Origin: Glycine soja
Lineage: Eukaryota; Streptophyta; Magnoliopsida; Fabales; Fabaceae
Length of the DNA: 64,000 bases
NCBI RefSeq assembly: GCF_004193775.1
Contig: NC_041011.1
Location: 10,009,656 to 10,073,655 of the forward strand
Direction: 5' to 3'
In this document: piece after piece, positions 24,890-38,135 of the stretch
How the letters are laid out: each line of letters begins with the position of its first letter
Numbering within the stretch: position 1 is the first letter of the stretch
The notes under the pieces: model-generated
Told to the model about the DNA's origin: nothing
Database searches by the model: none
The model's input: only the letters and a program-made list of their open reading frames with translations
Position numbers and translations under genes: made by a program

Positions 24890-27800
24890 TTAGATTGATA
24901 ATATCGTAGCAACGAGGCGGGTTGTCAATGAAAATCGAAGAAAGTGCATATAATGACCAAATTCATGGGTCTTTTTTGCTTGAACCCTTGTCGAAGTTGT
25001 TGACAATAGAAAAGGCCATCGAGAAGGCCATGGTGTTGGAGAAGAAATACGAGCAGGAGTGGCAATCACCAATGATGTTAGAGTCAAGGAAATTAGAGAT
25101 GACAGTCATAAGGTCGAGTTGACACCGCCAACGATAGAATAGAAAGCCTCCATGGAAGGGACGCACTGAGAGCATGATGGTGGGCGAAAGAGACGATTAT
25201 GTGCCGATGTCAATGCTTGAAGTAGGAATCTTAGTGTTGTGCAAATTGAACAATATTATAAAGGCACGAGTTTTATGTTAAGGAAGAGGGATAATTTTGG
25301 TTTTGCGAAAAAGAAGAGAACAAAATTGCATCATTCAGTATAAAATTGAAATTGTTACTTATGAAATTGTTACTTAATGTCATGGGTTAGAGGGCTCAAA
25401 ATAATATAAAAAAGGAAAAATATTAGACAAATGAGTTGTATATCGGAGATGCATAAGTAATTAACTTTTTTTTTTTTATCAATTTTAAAAGTTTAAAAAT
25501 GATTAGTCTAATACACTAACACGCCTCACCTTGTTATGAGTTCATTTTTGATGGATTAAAATCGATAGATCAAACAAAATAATTGAGTTGAATACCCCTT
25601 AACTTGACCCCCTCTTTCAATCAATCTCATTTTACCACACATATAACATTAAATAACCTTTGTTAATAAAAGAGACTAAATTAATCAAGACTCACGTCTT
25701 TCAAGAATTTATAATCAATTTGTGACTATAATTCTCCCCTCCTTATCTTACAGGGACCAAAATCACGTTTCCTTTTTTCCTTTTACCAATTCGCTTATTT
25801 ATTTATTTAGTTTTTAACTAATAAAATAATCGTTCATTAATTTATATTTTTTATATTAAAACATTTTGTAAGTAATAGTAATACTATATTTTTTCCCCAT
25901 TCTTCTCCGCTAGTTATACTTGTAAAAAGACTTACGGTTATGCAGTTTTAAATCTTGGTAAATGGAGAAGAATTGATTCTAAAAAATTATGATAATTGTT
26001 GTTTCTAAAAAATTATGATATTTCAAAAGTAAATGGAGAAGAATTGATTTTATTTGATTAATAAATTAAAATTACCCGTATAATGTAAATAAGATACTTT
26101 AAATTATAAATTTTATATTCAAGTACTTTTACTTAGGGAAAAATATGTTTTTTTCTGCAATCAATTTTATTGGCCACATAATTAATTTTCTCTTATGAAA
26201 AAAAAGTCTAAAACATGTTATGAAGCTCTCTCAATGTTGATTTTAATACTCCTAAAATTGATTATGAAAACAAACCAATCCAACACTAAGTAGGTAAATT
26301 ATACTCGTATAGCTTGTATTTTTTTAAATTGTATCTGATACTTTTTCTTTTTTTTTATCTTACAATTTTTTTTAATTGTTTAACTCATATTACACCTAGA
26401 TCTTCTCCCTCCTAAATACCGTTTAGTAATCTAAGGTACATCTTGATTATATAATTTTTAATGAAAATTTATGTCCAAAATACTTTTATCTTCTTTCTTT
26501 TTTAACTTCATAAAAGACATTGACACTATTTTCAACCTGAAAATATTTTAACATTCTTCCTTCTTTATCTTTTTTCTCTAGTTGGATGTGAACCCAACTT
26601 TTTGTTGGACGTAAACTCATCTTGTTGGTATGCATGTGTTAACACCCTTCCTCATTCTCCTTCTTTTTTTTAGTTCAATTTTTTTGGGTTGTTTGGTTGT
26701 TGCGTTTTTGTTTAACGTGTTTCCAACAATGCCTATTGATTGAATATAACATTTTGCTTTAAATTTTAGTGTTTTGCTCCTGCATTTATGTTTTTAATCC
26801 TTTCTTTGAAATATTTATTTTTGATGACTAAGTGTTTGATATAATATTTCAATCAAGAGTTGTATCTTCTTTAAGTGTTAGCAACAATAAAGTAAAAGTC
26901 AAATATTATAAAAAAAATTGTTATTGCGTTAAGAAAGATTCATTCATATGACCAATTGTTAATTTGTTATTAAATATCTAATAAAGATGTTAAAATAATT
27001 TTATTTGCTCACATATTTCAATTGATTTTAATTAACAGCGTTAACAAAAGAAGGTAAAAATAACGTAAAAAATTAAGGATATCGAATATTATTTGAGAAA
27101 AACATAGTGGGTGTGAGTGTAACAAAAATGTTAAAATAATTTCGTATGCTCATATATTTTCATTGACGTTAATCAATGATGTTAAAAGAGAAAAAATAAA
27201 AATAATATAAAAATGGAAAGAATATCAAGTATAATTTGAAAAAAATATAAAGTGTGCAATTACAATTTACTCTTAGATATTTCCCTTATGTTTGCTTCAC
27301 CCCCTCTTTAATACTAGTAATAATAAACTAATCATCGATAGTTAATGCAAAACAAACCCGCAATGCCTTTCTGTTTACGCTGACTGAAATGGTTGAAAAC
27401 TTAAGTACGAATAATCTTACCGTCAAAGGGCTCTTTCCTCTCTTAACTTATCTTCTTAACCCCATTCCAAACGCGCTATTTCACTTTACGCTTAAGTAAA
27501 ACAGAAATTTTAGTACACAATTAGGACAACGTTTTATTATTTTATAATTTTACCACATATATTTTTAAGATATGTATACATAAATAATATATGTATGGTC
27601 AGTATAATTATTTTATATTATTAATAATAATTTTTGTTAATTTTTATAATAATTAATATTTTAAAAATGATGTAATATTTTTTACACTAATAATATATAA
27701 AAATTAAATTCTTTTATAAAAAAATAGATTCAATTTTTAATCTGTTTATTTTAAACAACACACAATTATATAAAGATTTGAATCTTAAACATTTGATTAA

Positions 27801-28300
27801 GCTAAAACAATCTCATATAAGTTTATCTACATATTTAATAGTTCTACCTCATGCATATAAAATTTTATTTATTGAAATATGTTACCCTTCAATGAATCTC
27901 AATATCTTAAAAGATTAGTCTTTAATTTTCGATTTAGAAAGGTAAAATAAATTTATATAATCAATTCAAATAAATTTGTTGATTTTTACTATAATTATTT
28001 AATGATGATCATATGAAAGTGTAGAACTAATACAATCTTATATAATATCCATTTGTTTTAGAATAAATATCTATTTTAGTCCTCGAACATGTGATACAAT
28101 GATAAATTAATGTCTAAAAATAGAAAAATTAGATTTAATATCCTAATTCTTTTTACACATTTAAGAATTAAATTTTATTTTTTTAATGATAACCAATTTG
28201 TAATCCTCTTCTACCATCAAAATAGATATTTATCTATTTTTTTATGATGAAAATAACAAAAATGAAAAAAAAAAAGTTGTCATCGTTAATCAATAATCAC
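24890..28300. other. Intergenic DNA upstream of the syntaxin genes
   Basis: A 66-codon frame at 24922-25122 has coding-like composition (acidic and Lys-rich) but no recognised domain. From about 25400 to 28250 the sequence is AT-rich with no gene and no clear repeats. Confidence 0.35.
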
Positions 28301-28576
28301 ACTTGCCTTCACCCTTCTTCTCCCCCAAGAAGAAAATTCTCACCCGCTTGCATCGTGCTCTCTCTTTCTCATCCACGTCATGTTGACTTCTCTTCCTAAC
28401 ACTCTCTGTCTACGCGGTAGTTGAATCAAATTGAATCCATCATAATCATAACCATGTGAAGACACCACACCACACCACGATCATCATCCCTCTTTCTCTT
28501 CAATACTACTCTCAACTCATTCTTCTCTCTCAAAAACCATTAGAAACGAAAATAACCAAATAAGAAGAAAGAAACA
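28300..28576 (+). promoter_or_regulatory. Upstream region and CT-rich leader of the SYP121-like gene
   Basis: Composition changes sharply from AT-rich to pyrimidine-rich, with several CTCTCTC / TTCTCTC strings, typical of plant core promoters and 5' leaders. A W-box core (TTGACT, 28383-28388) lies about 190 bp before the ATG. WRKY control would fit the defence role of PEN1/SYP121, but one hexamer is weak evidence. I saw no obvious TATA box close to the gene. Confidence 0.35.
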
Positions 28577-30798
28577 ATGAACGACTTGTTCTCAGGTTCC
28601 TTCTCTCGCTTCCGCAGCGACCAGTCATCCCCGGACCGCCACCACGACATCGAGATGGGCGCCGCCGCCGGTGGCCCCCGCGGCGGCGAGGTGAACCTCG
28701 ACAAGTTCTTCGAGGACGTGGAAGGCGTGAATGAGGAACTAAAGGAATTAGAAGGCTTAGCGCAGAGTTTAAGAAGCAGCCACGAGCAGAGCAAGACGCT
28801 GCACAACGCGAAGGCGGTGAGGGACCTGCGGTCGCGCATGGACGGCGACGTTTCGGCGGCGCTGAAGAAGGCGAAGCTGATCAAGCTGAAGCTCGAGGCG
28901 CTGGAGCGGTCCAATGCCGCGAACCGTAACTTGCCTGGATGTGGACCGGGTTCGTCCTCGGACCGGACCCGGACCTCCGTGGTCAACGGTTTGAAGAAGA
29001 AGCTGAAGGATTCGATGGAGAGTTTCAACGAGATTCGCGGGCTTGTTTCGTCGGAGTACCGCGAGACCGTGCAGCGGCGGTACTTCACCGTCACCGGCGA
29101 GAATCCCGATGATAAGACGCTCGATCTCTTGATCTCCACCGGTAAGGCTTCGTTTCGGATTTATATATTTATTTATTTAATTGAATTTTGAATAAGGTTT
29201 TAAATATCAGTCGCTTTTTTCTTGTTGATATTTTGGGAAATTGCAGACAAATGCGGCCTAGTCTCAATAGGGGTCACAGACAGTTTAAAAACCTTTGACG
29301 TTGCAGCCTAAATTACGATTCCTGACCTTTTTAAAACCTTATTTGTTCTAATTTGATCTAATTTGGGAAAATTAAATTTCATTTCATTTTCATTACGTCA
29401 TAGTCACCAGATCATTGAAGTAGCAACGTGCTTGGTTCCTTTTAAATACTGTTCTAATCTTCTAAAATATAAATAAATGGCAAGAATGAAAACAATTGGC
29501 CTAATTAGAGTTTTGATTCCTTAAATGGTCCATGTGTTACCAGACACATGTATCAACTGTTATGCAATTTTAGCAGCTTAACTAATAGTGTTTGAGTTTG
29601 AGCTTAAATATGAGTAGTGGTGCTAAATATTGAGAAAGAGAACTCTATCTTCCATGCTAATTTTATCCGGTTTGAGTAGGATTATCATTCTAGAAAATAC
29701 TTGTGGTGTGATTTCTTGATCATTGTTTAAAGAGAAATTGTATTTGGATGTTATTTTATACAACAAAGAGAGAGACGAGGAGATAGAGATGAATAGTAAA
29801 AGTTTGAGATAAGATGATTGATGCGAGAAAAAGCAATAAAGAAATAAAATAATGTTGGAGAAAAATGTAGTGAATAAAATAACTAATTCTCTGGATCTCT
29901 AAGATGCCACATCAAGTTGAATATAGTAACCAAGGATTTCCGGATCTTAATAAGCAAGTTTTCAGCCTAGACTCTTCAGTAGTTTACTGCTCAATTCTAT
30001 TTTGGTTGGCAATCAAAGTGGATTTTGGATTTATATATTAAAAAAATAGAAATCAAGCAGCAAATTTACAAAAAACAAGACGAATAATTACTAGTAGGAA
30101 AATTGCTCTTTCAAATTCTAGTCTACTGGGACAGAGTCATGATTAATTTCTCATTTTCTCCATCATTGTTTCAATTGAAGAACAACTAGAACTTAATGGA
30201 ATTAGTGGATAGTTTATTAAAGTTCAAACCGGTCTTCCAAATTCAAGTCTGTGAAGCACTATTCTGTCCTCACGAGTTTAAGTTTGGGTTCAATTTTGTC
30301 TAAATCTGATTTGATGCTAGTTTGGGAGGTCCCATAAGAATCTGTGCTTTTCCCTTTATTGCAGGTGAGAGTGAGACCTTCCTTCAGAAAGCCATTCAAG
30401 AGCAAGGCAGGGGTAGAATTCTGGACACCATCAATGAGATTCAAGAGAGGCATGATGCCGTCAAAGAGATAGAAAAGAATCTCAAGGAGTTGCACCAAGT
30501 GTTCCTTGACATGACAGTGCTGGTGCAACATCAAGGAGAGCAGTTGGATGATATCGAGAGCCATGTGGCAAGAGCTCATTCTTTTGTGCGCACCGGAGCC
30601 GAGCAGTTGCAGACTGCGCGAAAGTACCAGAAAAATACCAGGAAATGGACCTGCTACTGTATCATACTTCTTCTGGTGATCATCTTCTTTGTGGTGCTCT
30701 TCACTGTGAGGCCGTGGAAAAATAACAGTAGTGGTGGCGGCAATAATGGTAATCAGCCTGCACCAGCTCAAACACCTCCACCTCCTGTCAATGCTTAA
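28577..30798 (+). CDS. SYP121: Qa-SNARE syntaxin, SYP121 (PEN1) type
   Basis: Two exons, 28577-29141 and 30365-30798, split by a 1,223-bp GT-AG intron in phase 1, encode 332 residues. The start has a good context (AAACAATGA). Features: N-terminal FSRF at residues 9-12, the FxRF motif by which Arabidopsis SYP121 contacts K+ channel subunits; Habc three-helix region about 38-165; SNARE motif about 205-268 with the zero-layer glutamine at Q245 ([14 protein letters not shown]); a single C-terminal membrane anchor at about 283-303; then a polar Gly/Asn/Pro tail outside the cell, as in SYP121/SYP122. Family role: plasma-membrane t-SNARE pairing with SNAP33 and VAMP721/722 in secretion and pre-invasion defence. 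Followed 3.4 kb downstream by a paralogue. Assignment to SYP121 rather than SYP122 rests mainly on FxRF. Confidence 0.95.
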
Positions 30799-33700
30799 CG
30801 TTAGGGATTACGAGTCTATATTTCACGAAGCATTTTGGTTTCATTTATTTTGATTTGAAGATTGATATTTTATATTTTGGGATCTAGCATGGGTGAGAGA
30901 AAAATGGATTGGCTTAAGACTTGGGAGGAAATCTGTTAGGGTGACCAGCAGTTTCATTTCAATCTGGGGGAAGGGAATGGTTGGTTGTTCTGTCGAGGTA
31001 GGTTTTTGGACATCATTATTTTGAGCATCATATTCTTTTTCTGTAAGTAGCTTATCAGTTTGAACAGTTTAATTGCTGACTGATGGTTTATATAATATGT
31101 ATGGCATCTTTCCCTAAATATGATGTACAGTATCTTACTCTTCCTTTATGCTATCTTACTATTCCCTTATCAGTCATTTCTCTTTTCTTTGTGAGAGTCC
31201 ATTGAACTTAGTGGCAGAGCTGTGTGGCAATTATTCCAACTGATCTACTTAAAAATCAGTATCAGCGGCACTTGCAAGTATAAGGCAAAAGTTCAATTCA
31301 GTTTCAACTGAATCTGTTGATATTATTATACAGTAATACACCAGGTTACATTGTCTACACTTCTAGTGGTTTTGGAACTATAAGATAAAAAATATTAAAC
31401 TTGAACAAATTATGAGGGGGTATCAATGTACATCTCCATAATTTGTCATCAGTAGAACTGGTTAAAACAAGTGTGTGGAGATTGGAGAATGAAGGTGGTG
31501 GTAAAGGGACATATTTATAGATTTATCAGTGGTTTTTATTTGTTTATTTATAAACCACTTTAGACAAACAAGCTGTAATATTTTGTTTATAGTGTCCTTG
31601 AGGTTGAATTTTTAATAGGAAAGTGGTGAAACGAATCTTGTGAATATGTAGCATTGTAGACTTTCGGTGTAATTTTATTCTGCTTTTGATCTATCATGGT
31701 TATAGTGATGAAAAGTCTTCATTGACTTGTTGACTTTTGAGTCTTTCCTTCCCTTGGTATTGTTCTGGAAACCTATCCAAAGCCCAACTGGAGCTACAAA
31801 GAAGTTACATTCGAAACTTCCATTCCTAGAGTCGTTAACAGTAGGGACTGCTTGACCATTCTCTAGTGACCGGCCAACTCAACTCACCAAAATTCAAATA
31901 ATGCACATTTGGCAAAGTTTAGCACACTCTGTTTGTGAGTGACCTATATGAAAATACTCCTTAATGTTTGAATAATATAAAGTAATATATTTTATATTCA
32001 AGAACAATAGAATAATAATATTACTATAATATTTTTTTTCATAATTATAGTTCTAAGTTAATTCTAAAGCAAGATGTTACTATCAAATTTTAATAAATTA
32101 ACACATATTTAGTCAATAAATGATTTAAAAATATAATTTCTTCATCATTTAATTGTACTAATCAAGGTATTTATTTTTTATCATAGAACTCAAACTGATT
32201 AATTTTTTTTGAATAATTATTAATTCTATAAGTATTTAATTGTTCATTCAACTAGTAATCAAATTAAAATATAATCAATAACTTATTAATTAATATGATA
32301 ATCTCATGTAAAAAAGAACTAATACATTTCTTCTTAAAATTTTATATTAAAAGGTAATGTTATTTGTTAGAAATTCTTAATTAAGTCAATATTCAATGAT
32401 CACATTTACCTTGTTTAATTTAAGGAAAGTGATGAATGACACGATGGTTACGACAAAATAAATCTACGGTCATCTCATGATTTGCAGAAAATATTTTTTT
32501 CCTTTTTTATTTAATTGTTAACCAATAGGATACAAGGATGAGTGTTTCATACTTTTCGTGCACAAAGAATTTCATGTAGTATAGCATTGCTCCTAATCTA
32601 ATTATGTAAATAAATAAATGAGATCTATTAATTTTTATCTAATAAAAATCATAATATATCTTTATCTAATAAATGTTTGTTTTTTATTATTATAATCTTT
32701 ATCATGAAAATTAAGAAATTTATCTCAGTTAATTCAGTAAGGTACGCGAGTTGTTACAAATCTCATAGTACTTATCTTCAATTCCTATGAATAAAAAAAA
32801 TCTCTATCAAGATAACATGTCTCTAATCTTCTAATCTGAATCAAGAATCTTATCAAATTAAGTTAAATAACTATTTAATTAAAAACATTTAGGAAACTAT
32901 TTAATCTTAATCATGATAACAATGTTTAACAAAATTAGACTGCACATCTTCCCTCTCATTTTGAAATTACACTTGTTTTCCTCAACTATATAACAACTAA
33001 GAAATGAACAAAGATTTTTGTTAGTAGGAAGGTATTAGGGATGTCTGGGTAGGGTAAAAAGAAAGAATACTGAGTGTTTCAAGAAATAGAAGTCTTTGTA
33101 TTTTGGTACAATAAAATTTAAGAAGAAGAGATAGTGTCCCATTTCAAGACAGAAAGTCTCCACAAAAGCATTTATATTTACTTCACTCTTAAAACACAAG
33201 TGGGAGTTTGAATTTATAAGCTGGCACATATGATAAGAGATCATTTCAACCTTATTAGATATGTAAAATTGAATAATTATATTGAATGAACAAGTTTTTA
33301 AGAATGTTTATTTAGCTAGAACATTTTTAGATTTTTTTTTAAACAAGAGCATTTTTAGAAGTTTTACACATATTTTATTATCTTTCAGTTTTCACTATCC
33401 ATTGATTAAGCAGTCCCAATCATCAACCTTGGATACTCTGCATACCATTCCATTATGCTTAATAAGAACATTCTCCCATCACCACTCACGTACACCTAAA
33501 TTCTACATTGCAGCTTGCAGGTATAATCCTTTTCGCCGTACACACTACTAATTAAACGCGGAGTAGATTATTATTAATTACAATTTGTATCTGCAAAACC
33601 AAAAATCCCCATCCTCTCACGCCAAGCAACATTTTTCTCCCTTCCAAGCCTTCTATTTCTGCATTATTCCGGTATTACCCTCCCCTTTGTTCCCAAATTT

Positions 33701-34020
33701 CGTGTCTGCTTATACTTTAATTTGCACAATTGCAAATGACACGAAATTTCCCACAAGCCCATTTGTTCATATTCCCTAATTCCCTATTATTCTTCCCAAG
33801 TCCCAACCTCCTTTGACCCGTTAACCCTTTTTTCTGTCTGCTTGTTTTTTCACACATATTGTAAAGCCACCATTTGTGCAAGACTCATCAACGTTGCGTA
33901 AAATAAAACCGTGTTTTTCTCGTTATTTCTTGCGTAATAACAAAATTACAAATTAAACCAGATGCTACAAAAAAGAAAAATATTGTTGCAATTTAAATAA
34001 GTCTTGCCACTTCCACCTAA
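30799..34020. other. 3' flank of the first syntaxin and upstream DNA of the second
   Basis: The first few hundred bases are presumably 3' UTR. The rest is AT-rich non-coding sequence. A W-box core TTGACC is at 33813-33818. Confidence 0.45.
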
Positions 34021-34043
34021 ATATTATTATTATTATTATTATT
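34021..34043. repeat. (ATT)n microsatellite
   Basis: About seven ATT units, roughly 190 bp upstream of the second syntaxin start. Confidence 0.9.
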
Positions 34044-34135
34044 CAAAGAAAATTTCAAACTCTTAGTTCATAAGCCACCACTCCCATTTATATGCATCTT
34101 AAAGCCATACAAAATAAAATTCTCCTCAATACATG

Positions 34136-34141
34136 TATATA
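34136..34141 (+). promoter_or_regulatory. Candidate TATA box of the second syntaxin gene
   Basis: TATATA about 92 bp upstream of the ATG would place transcription start near 34168, leaving a ~65-base leader. Motif evidence only. Confidence 0.35.
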
Positions 34142-34232
34142 CATTCATTCCCATAGTTCTCTCCGATCTTATTAACTCCTTTGAATTCTCTTTACCCTAA
34201 TTTCTTCATATATCAAAAGCTCAAACCCTAAA

Positions 34233-36114
34233 ATGAATGACTTGTTCTCTGGCTCCTTCTCCCGCAACAACGACCAAGTCTTGCCTGACCACCACCACCA
34301 TGTGATCGAGATGGCGGCCGCGTCATCACCAACAGCCGAGGGCAGCGCGAACCTTGAAAAGTTCTTTCAAGAAGTTGAGCAGGTGAAAGAGGACCTGAAG
34401 GAGCTGGAGCGTCTCCATGAGAATCTACGTGGGAACCACGAGAAGAGCAAGACCCTTCACAGCGCGAAGGCTGTGAAGGAGCTTCGCTCACGCATGGATG
34501 CTGATGTGGCACTCGCTTTAAAGAAAGCGAAGCTCGTCAAGGTCCGGCTCGAGACGCTGGACCGGTCCAATCAGGTGAGCCGAAACTTGCCTGGTTTGGA
34601 ACCTGGTTCGTCCTCGGACCGGACCAGAACGTCTGTGGTGAGCGGACTGAGGAAGAAGCTGAAGGACTCTATGGACAGCTTCAACAGCCTCAGACAACAG
34701 ATATCATCGGAGTACAGGGAAACCGTGCAGCGTAGATATTATACGGTCACCGGAGAGAATCCCGATGACAAAACCATTGACCTCCTCATTTCTACTGGTA
34801 CGTGTCAATTCTCATAAATTAATGTTCATGTTAACGTGTTTACGTTGTTTATGATTGGAAATTTTGTTTGTGTTTCCTAGTTTATTATACAATAATTCTC
34901 AAGAGTTGTGAATATCAAATAAATTCTGTCTGCAGGTTAGTGAGGATTATGAATTTTAGATGATCAGACACAAAGGACCAAACTTTAAGCAGTAAATTAA
35001 ATGTAATGTTAACTATTCATATAATGTCATATGTCATCAAATACGTAAGGAGAGGTAAGGAGATTAATTATTATAGAAAGACAAATGAAAAAACGTGATA
35101 TAAGTGATGTAGTGTGACAGAGAAAGATGGCCGGGAAAAAAGTGAAACTGTAAAAGAGAAGTAGAAATTCTATACAAATATATAAAAATCATTAGTGTTT
35201 TGAGATAGATAATTTTGACATGATATTAAAGCCTTTATGGTTAAGTGGTAAAGTTTGAAAGTTATCACTCTTGTTTTTTTTTTAAAAAAATAAAATGTTA
35301 AATTTCAGCATAATTAATATTGGGAGTAAATGCATTCGTGACATAGCAAATAAAGATAAATTAATCATGACTACTATATGGTATGGAGATTTTCCGTAAA
35401 AAGATGATGTCGATATGAATTGTTTGTCTTTCATTGGATAAACATAGTAAATGAGAAATAAAAAAAAAATCAAAGAATGCGAGAAATCACCCAACATCAT
35501 TAGTATTTATCTTTGACAGAATCTGCACATGTTTTTAAAATCGTAATGATTATGTTAATAACGATTGACCCGATTTATGTTTCATAAGTAAGTGATGCAG
35601 GATTCGAATTTTGACTTTATTATGTAGATTATCTCTAACGAATATTAATCACTAGTCTTTTAGTTATTAGTTTATCCTTCACATTTTTACATGTTATTTG
35701 TTGATTAGGCTAGTAATTTAAAATTAATGGTACATGATAATTATGGTGCATGGAACAGGTGAGAGTGAAACATTCTTGCAGAAAGCGATCGAGCAGCAAG
35801 GTAGAGCCAGCGTGATGGACACAATCCAAGAGATTCAAGAGAGGCACGACACAGTCAAGGAAATAGAGAGAAACCTAAACGAGCTTCACCAAGTGTTCTT
35901 GGACATGGCCGTGTTGGTGCAATCCCAGGGAGAACAATTGGACGACATCGAAAGCCACGTGGCACGCGCCAATTCATACGTGCGGGGTGGGGTCCAGCAG
36001 CTGCACGTGGCAAGGAAGCACCAAAAGAACACCCGAAAGTGGACATGCATAGCCATCATATTGCTCATTATTATCATCTTGATCATAGTCCTCCCTATAG
36101 TTCTAAGAAAATGA
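34233..36114 (+). CDS. Qa-SNARE syntaxin, SYP12 clade paralogue (SYP121/122-like)
   Basis: Exons 34233-34797 and 35759-36114 flank a 961-bp intron and encode 306 residues. Exon 1 has exactly the same length (565 nt) and intron phase as the upstream paralogue, so the two are tandem duplicates. It opens [14 protein letters not shown]: Phe-12 of the FxRF motif is replaced by Asn. The Habc region (about 38-165) and SNARE motif (about 205-268, zero-layer Q245 in [14 protein letters not shown]) are intact. The membrane anchor (283-304) is followed only by RK, so the polar tail of the upstream copy is absent. Expected role: plasma-membrane t-SNARE in secretion. The lost FxRF suggests no SYP121-style K+ channel binding. 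It could be called SYP122-like or a legume-specific SYP12 member; I cannot decide without a tree. Confidence 0.94.
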
Positions 36115-37684
36115 TCGATCACATATTCTAATTGCTATATGGTGGTGGCTGCGAAGAACTTGGACTAGTTCAAACTTCAGAGATTGTTAGTATCTTATAT
36201 TAGTTAAGTCAATTCATATGCTGCCTAGACCATTGCATTAGAAAAATATATACCTTGGCTTTTGTGATTAGTTTTATTTTTTCTTTTTTTGGGTCGCATC
36301 ATGTGTTGATTAATTTATATTTTCCACGTACGCATTTGTACATGTTTGAAGATTGAGACATTTTGGTTTGGTTTATAGAAGCCTATGGACATGTCACATG
36401 GTGCTTGCGTGCACCGTTTAGAATTATTACTTTACTACCGCGAAGAGAACTCGTTGAAGCGGTTTTATCCTAGCTAGGGAAGAGAGACGCTAGGGCATGT
36501 TGATGTTCATGGTGGTACATTCTTTTGCAAATATGTATGTAATTTATATGAAATTTTAAGCAGCTAGATAAATGGGTGAACTACTTTTATGTATTGTAGG
36601 AGTTAGTTCAATTGTTTTGCGTGTTTATGCCGTTGTACAAATGAATTGCACCTTATTTAGTAGCATATTGATATAGCATTGTTTTCACATATTATTATTT
36701 GGGTAAGATATACTTTTTAGTTTTTATGTCTTTATTATATTCACCCTGATTTGTTATCTTTTGAAAAATTTAATTTCATCTTTTAAAAAGTGATCATTAC
36801 AAAATAAATGTATATTTTTATTTTATCACATGATTTCAAATCTTATTTTATCTAATTTTTATGATTCTTTTTTATTCAAACACCCGTTGAATTCTATAGT
36901 TTTCATGTACATGAATTTATGTCTCAAATTAGTAAAATAAAATTCATAATCATGTCCCAAAATTAAAAATATCATTTTCTGAAAGGATCATTTTGACTCA
37001 TTTAAAAATATAAGAACTAAATTAAACTTTTTAAAAGATAAGAGACTAAATTAAATATAATTAAAAATATATATGACTAAAAGTGCACTTTAATCTTATT
37101 ATTAGAAAATAATGTATTTTTTTATCCTTAAACTTTCAATCAAACTTAATTTTAGTTCTTATATTTTTTTATCAAGTCAATGAATTTGGTTCTCAAACTC
37201 AAGGTCGAGGCAATTCCAAGGCCATTTAGGTCGTTGCCTTATGCCCCAAATTATCTAAGATCTCAATTTTTTTATAAACATATTAATTATTAATTTGAAT
37301 TATTATATAATATATTATATATATACTATTTTATTAGTAAAACTTTAATTTTAAAATTGTATATTATTGACATTAAAAGTTTATAAATACTTAATTATAT
37401 AACTTTCGTTAGTAATTTTGTAATTGGTAAGAAAACAAAATGAGATTAAACAAATTATTTTAAATTACTCTTTAAATATACTTGCCTAAGACCTTAAAAC
37501 ATTTAGACACCACCTTGCTTAACTTTTCAAATATGCACTTGGATTTAGTTTCCTCTCACTTTAACAAGTTAGTGTTGTTAAAGAAGTTCACATCATAGAA
37601 TTTTGAAATACAATTTTTTACAATTATAAATCACCACACAAATACACTCATAATGTGTTTAAAGTTGTAACATTTTCTTTGTAG
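36115..37684. other. 3' flank and intergenic DNA
   Basis: Probable 3' UTR of the second syntaxin for the first few hundred bases, then AT-rich sequence with no gene. Confidence 0.4.
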
Positions 37685-37692
37685 GTTTTAGT

Positions 37693-38050
37693 TAGGGGTG
37701 TGCAAAAATTAGTTCGGTAAAAAAACCAAACCGAATTTGTTTTGAACTGATTTTAAAAAATTGGTTCTGAATTGATCTAATTTTTAACTAGTTTTAAACT
37801 AATTCTAAGAGTGGAATCAATTTTAAACTCATTTTTGAATTAGTTTTTGAACTATTTTTTTCAAATAAAAAATATTTAAATAAAAATTAGTTCGATTAAC
37901 TGAATTAATTTTACAGAAATAATTTAACTAACCAAATTAGTTTTATAAAATAATATACTCATTTTTTTAAACTAGTTCAAAACAAAAATTAATTCTATTT
38001 AGATTAGGTTATAATTCAATTCAATCCCAATCAGTACTTTTAACACCCTA
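37693..38050. mobile_element. hAT-like MITE
   Basis: 358 bp beginning TAGGGGTGTGCAAAA and ending TTTTAACACCCTA, an imperfect terminal inverted repeat, flanked by GTTTTAGT (37685-37692) and GTTTTAGC (38051-38058), an 8-bp target duplication with one change. The TIR and 8-bp duplication fit the hAT superfamily. The interior is AT-rich with repeated AACCAAA/GAACT strings and no ORF, so it is non-autonomous. Confidence 0.75.
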
Positions 38051-38135
38051 GTTTTAGCCCGACAAATCATCTAGTCCCAAATTAGTACTTTTAACACCCT
38101 AGTTTTAGCCTGACAAATCATATAGTCCCAAGCGT
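38032..38135 (+). repeat. 52-bp tandem duplication covering the MITE end and flank
   Basis: Units 38032-38083 and 38084-38135 both start AGTACTTTTAACACCCTAG and run into TAGTCCCAA with only a few differences. The first unit includes the right end of the MITE. Confidence 0.85.

Noticed and set aside
28540..29139. Long minus-strand frame (199 codons) opposite the first syntaxin
   Set aside because: It mirrors GC-rich exon 1 of a clear SYP121-type gene, and its Ser/Phe-rich product has no recognisable domain.
30259..30771. Minus-strand frame of 170 codons
   Set aside because: Antisense to syntaxin exon 2 and its flanking intron. No domain.
34228..34512. Minus-strand frame rich in Ser/Arg/His
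   Set aside because: Antisense shadow of exon 1 of the second syntaxin.
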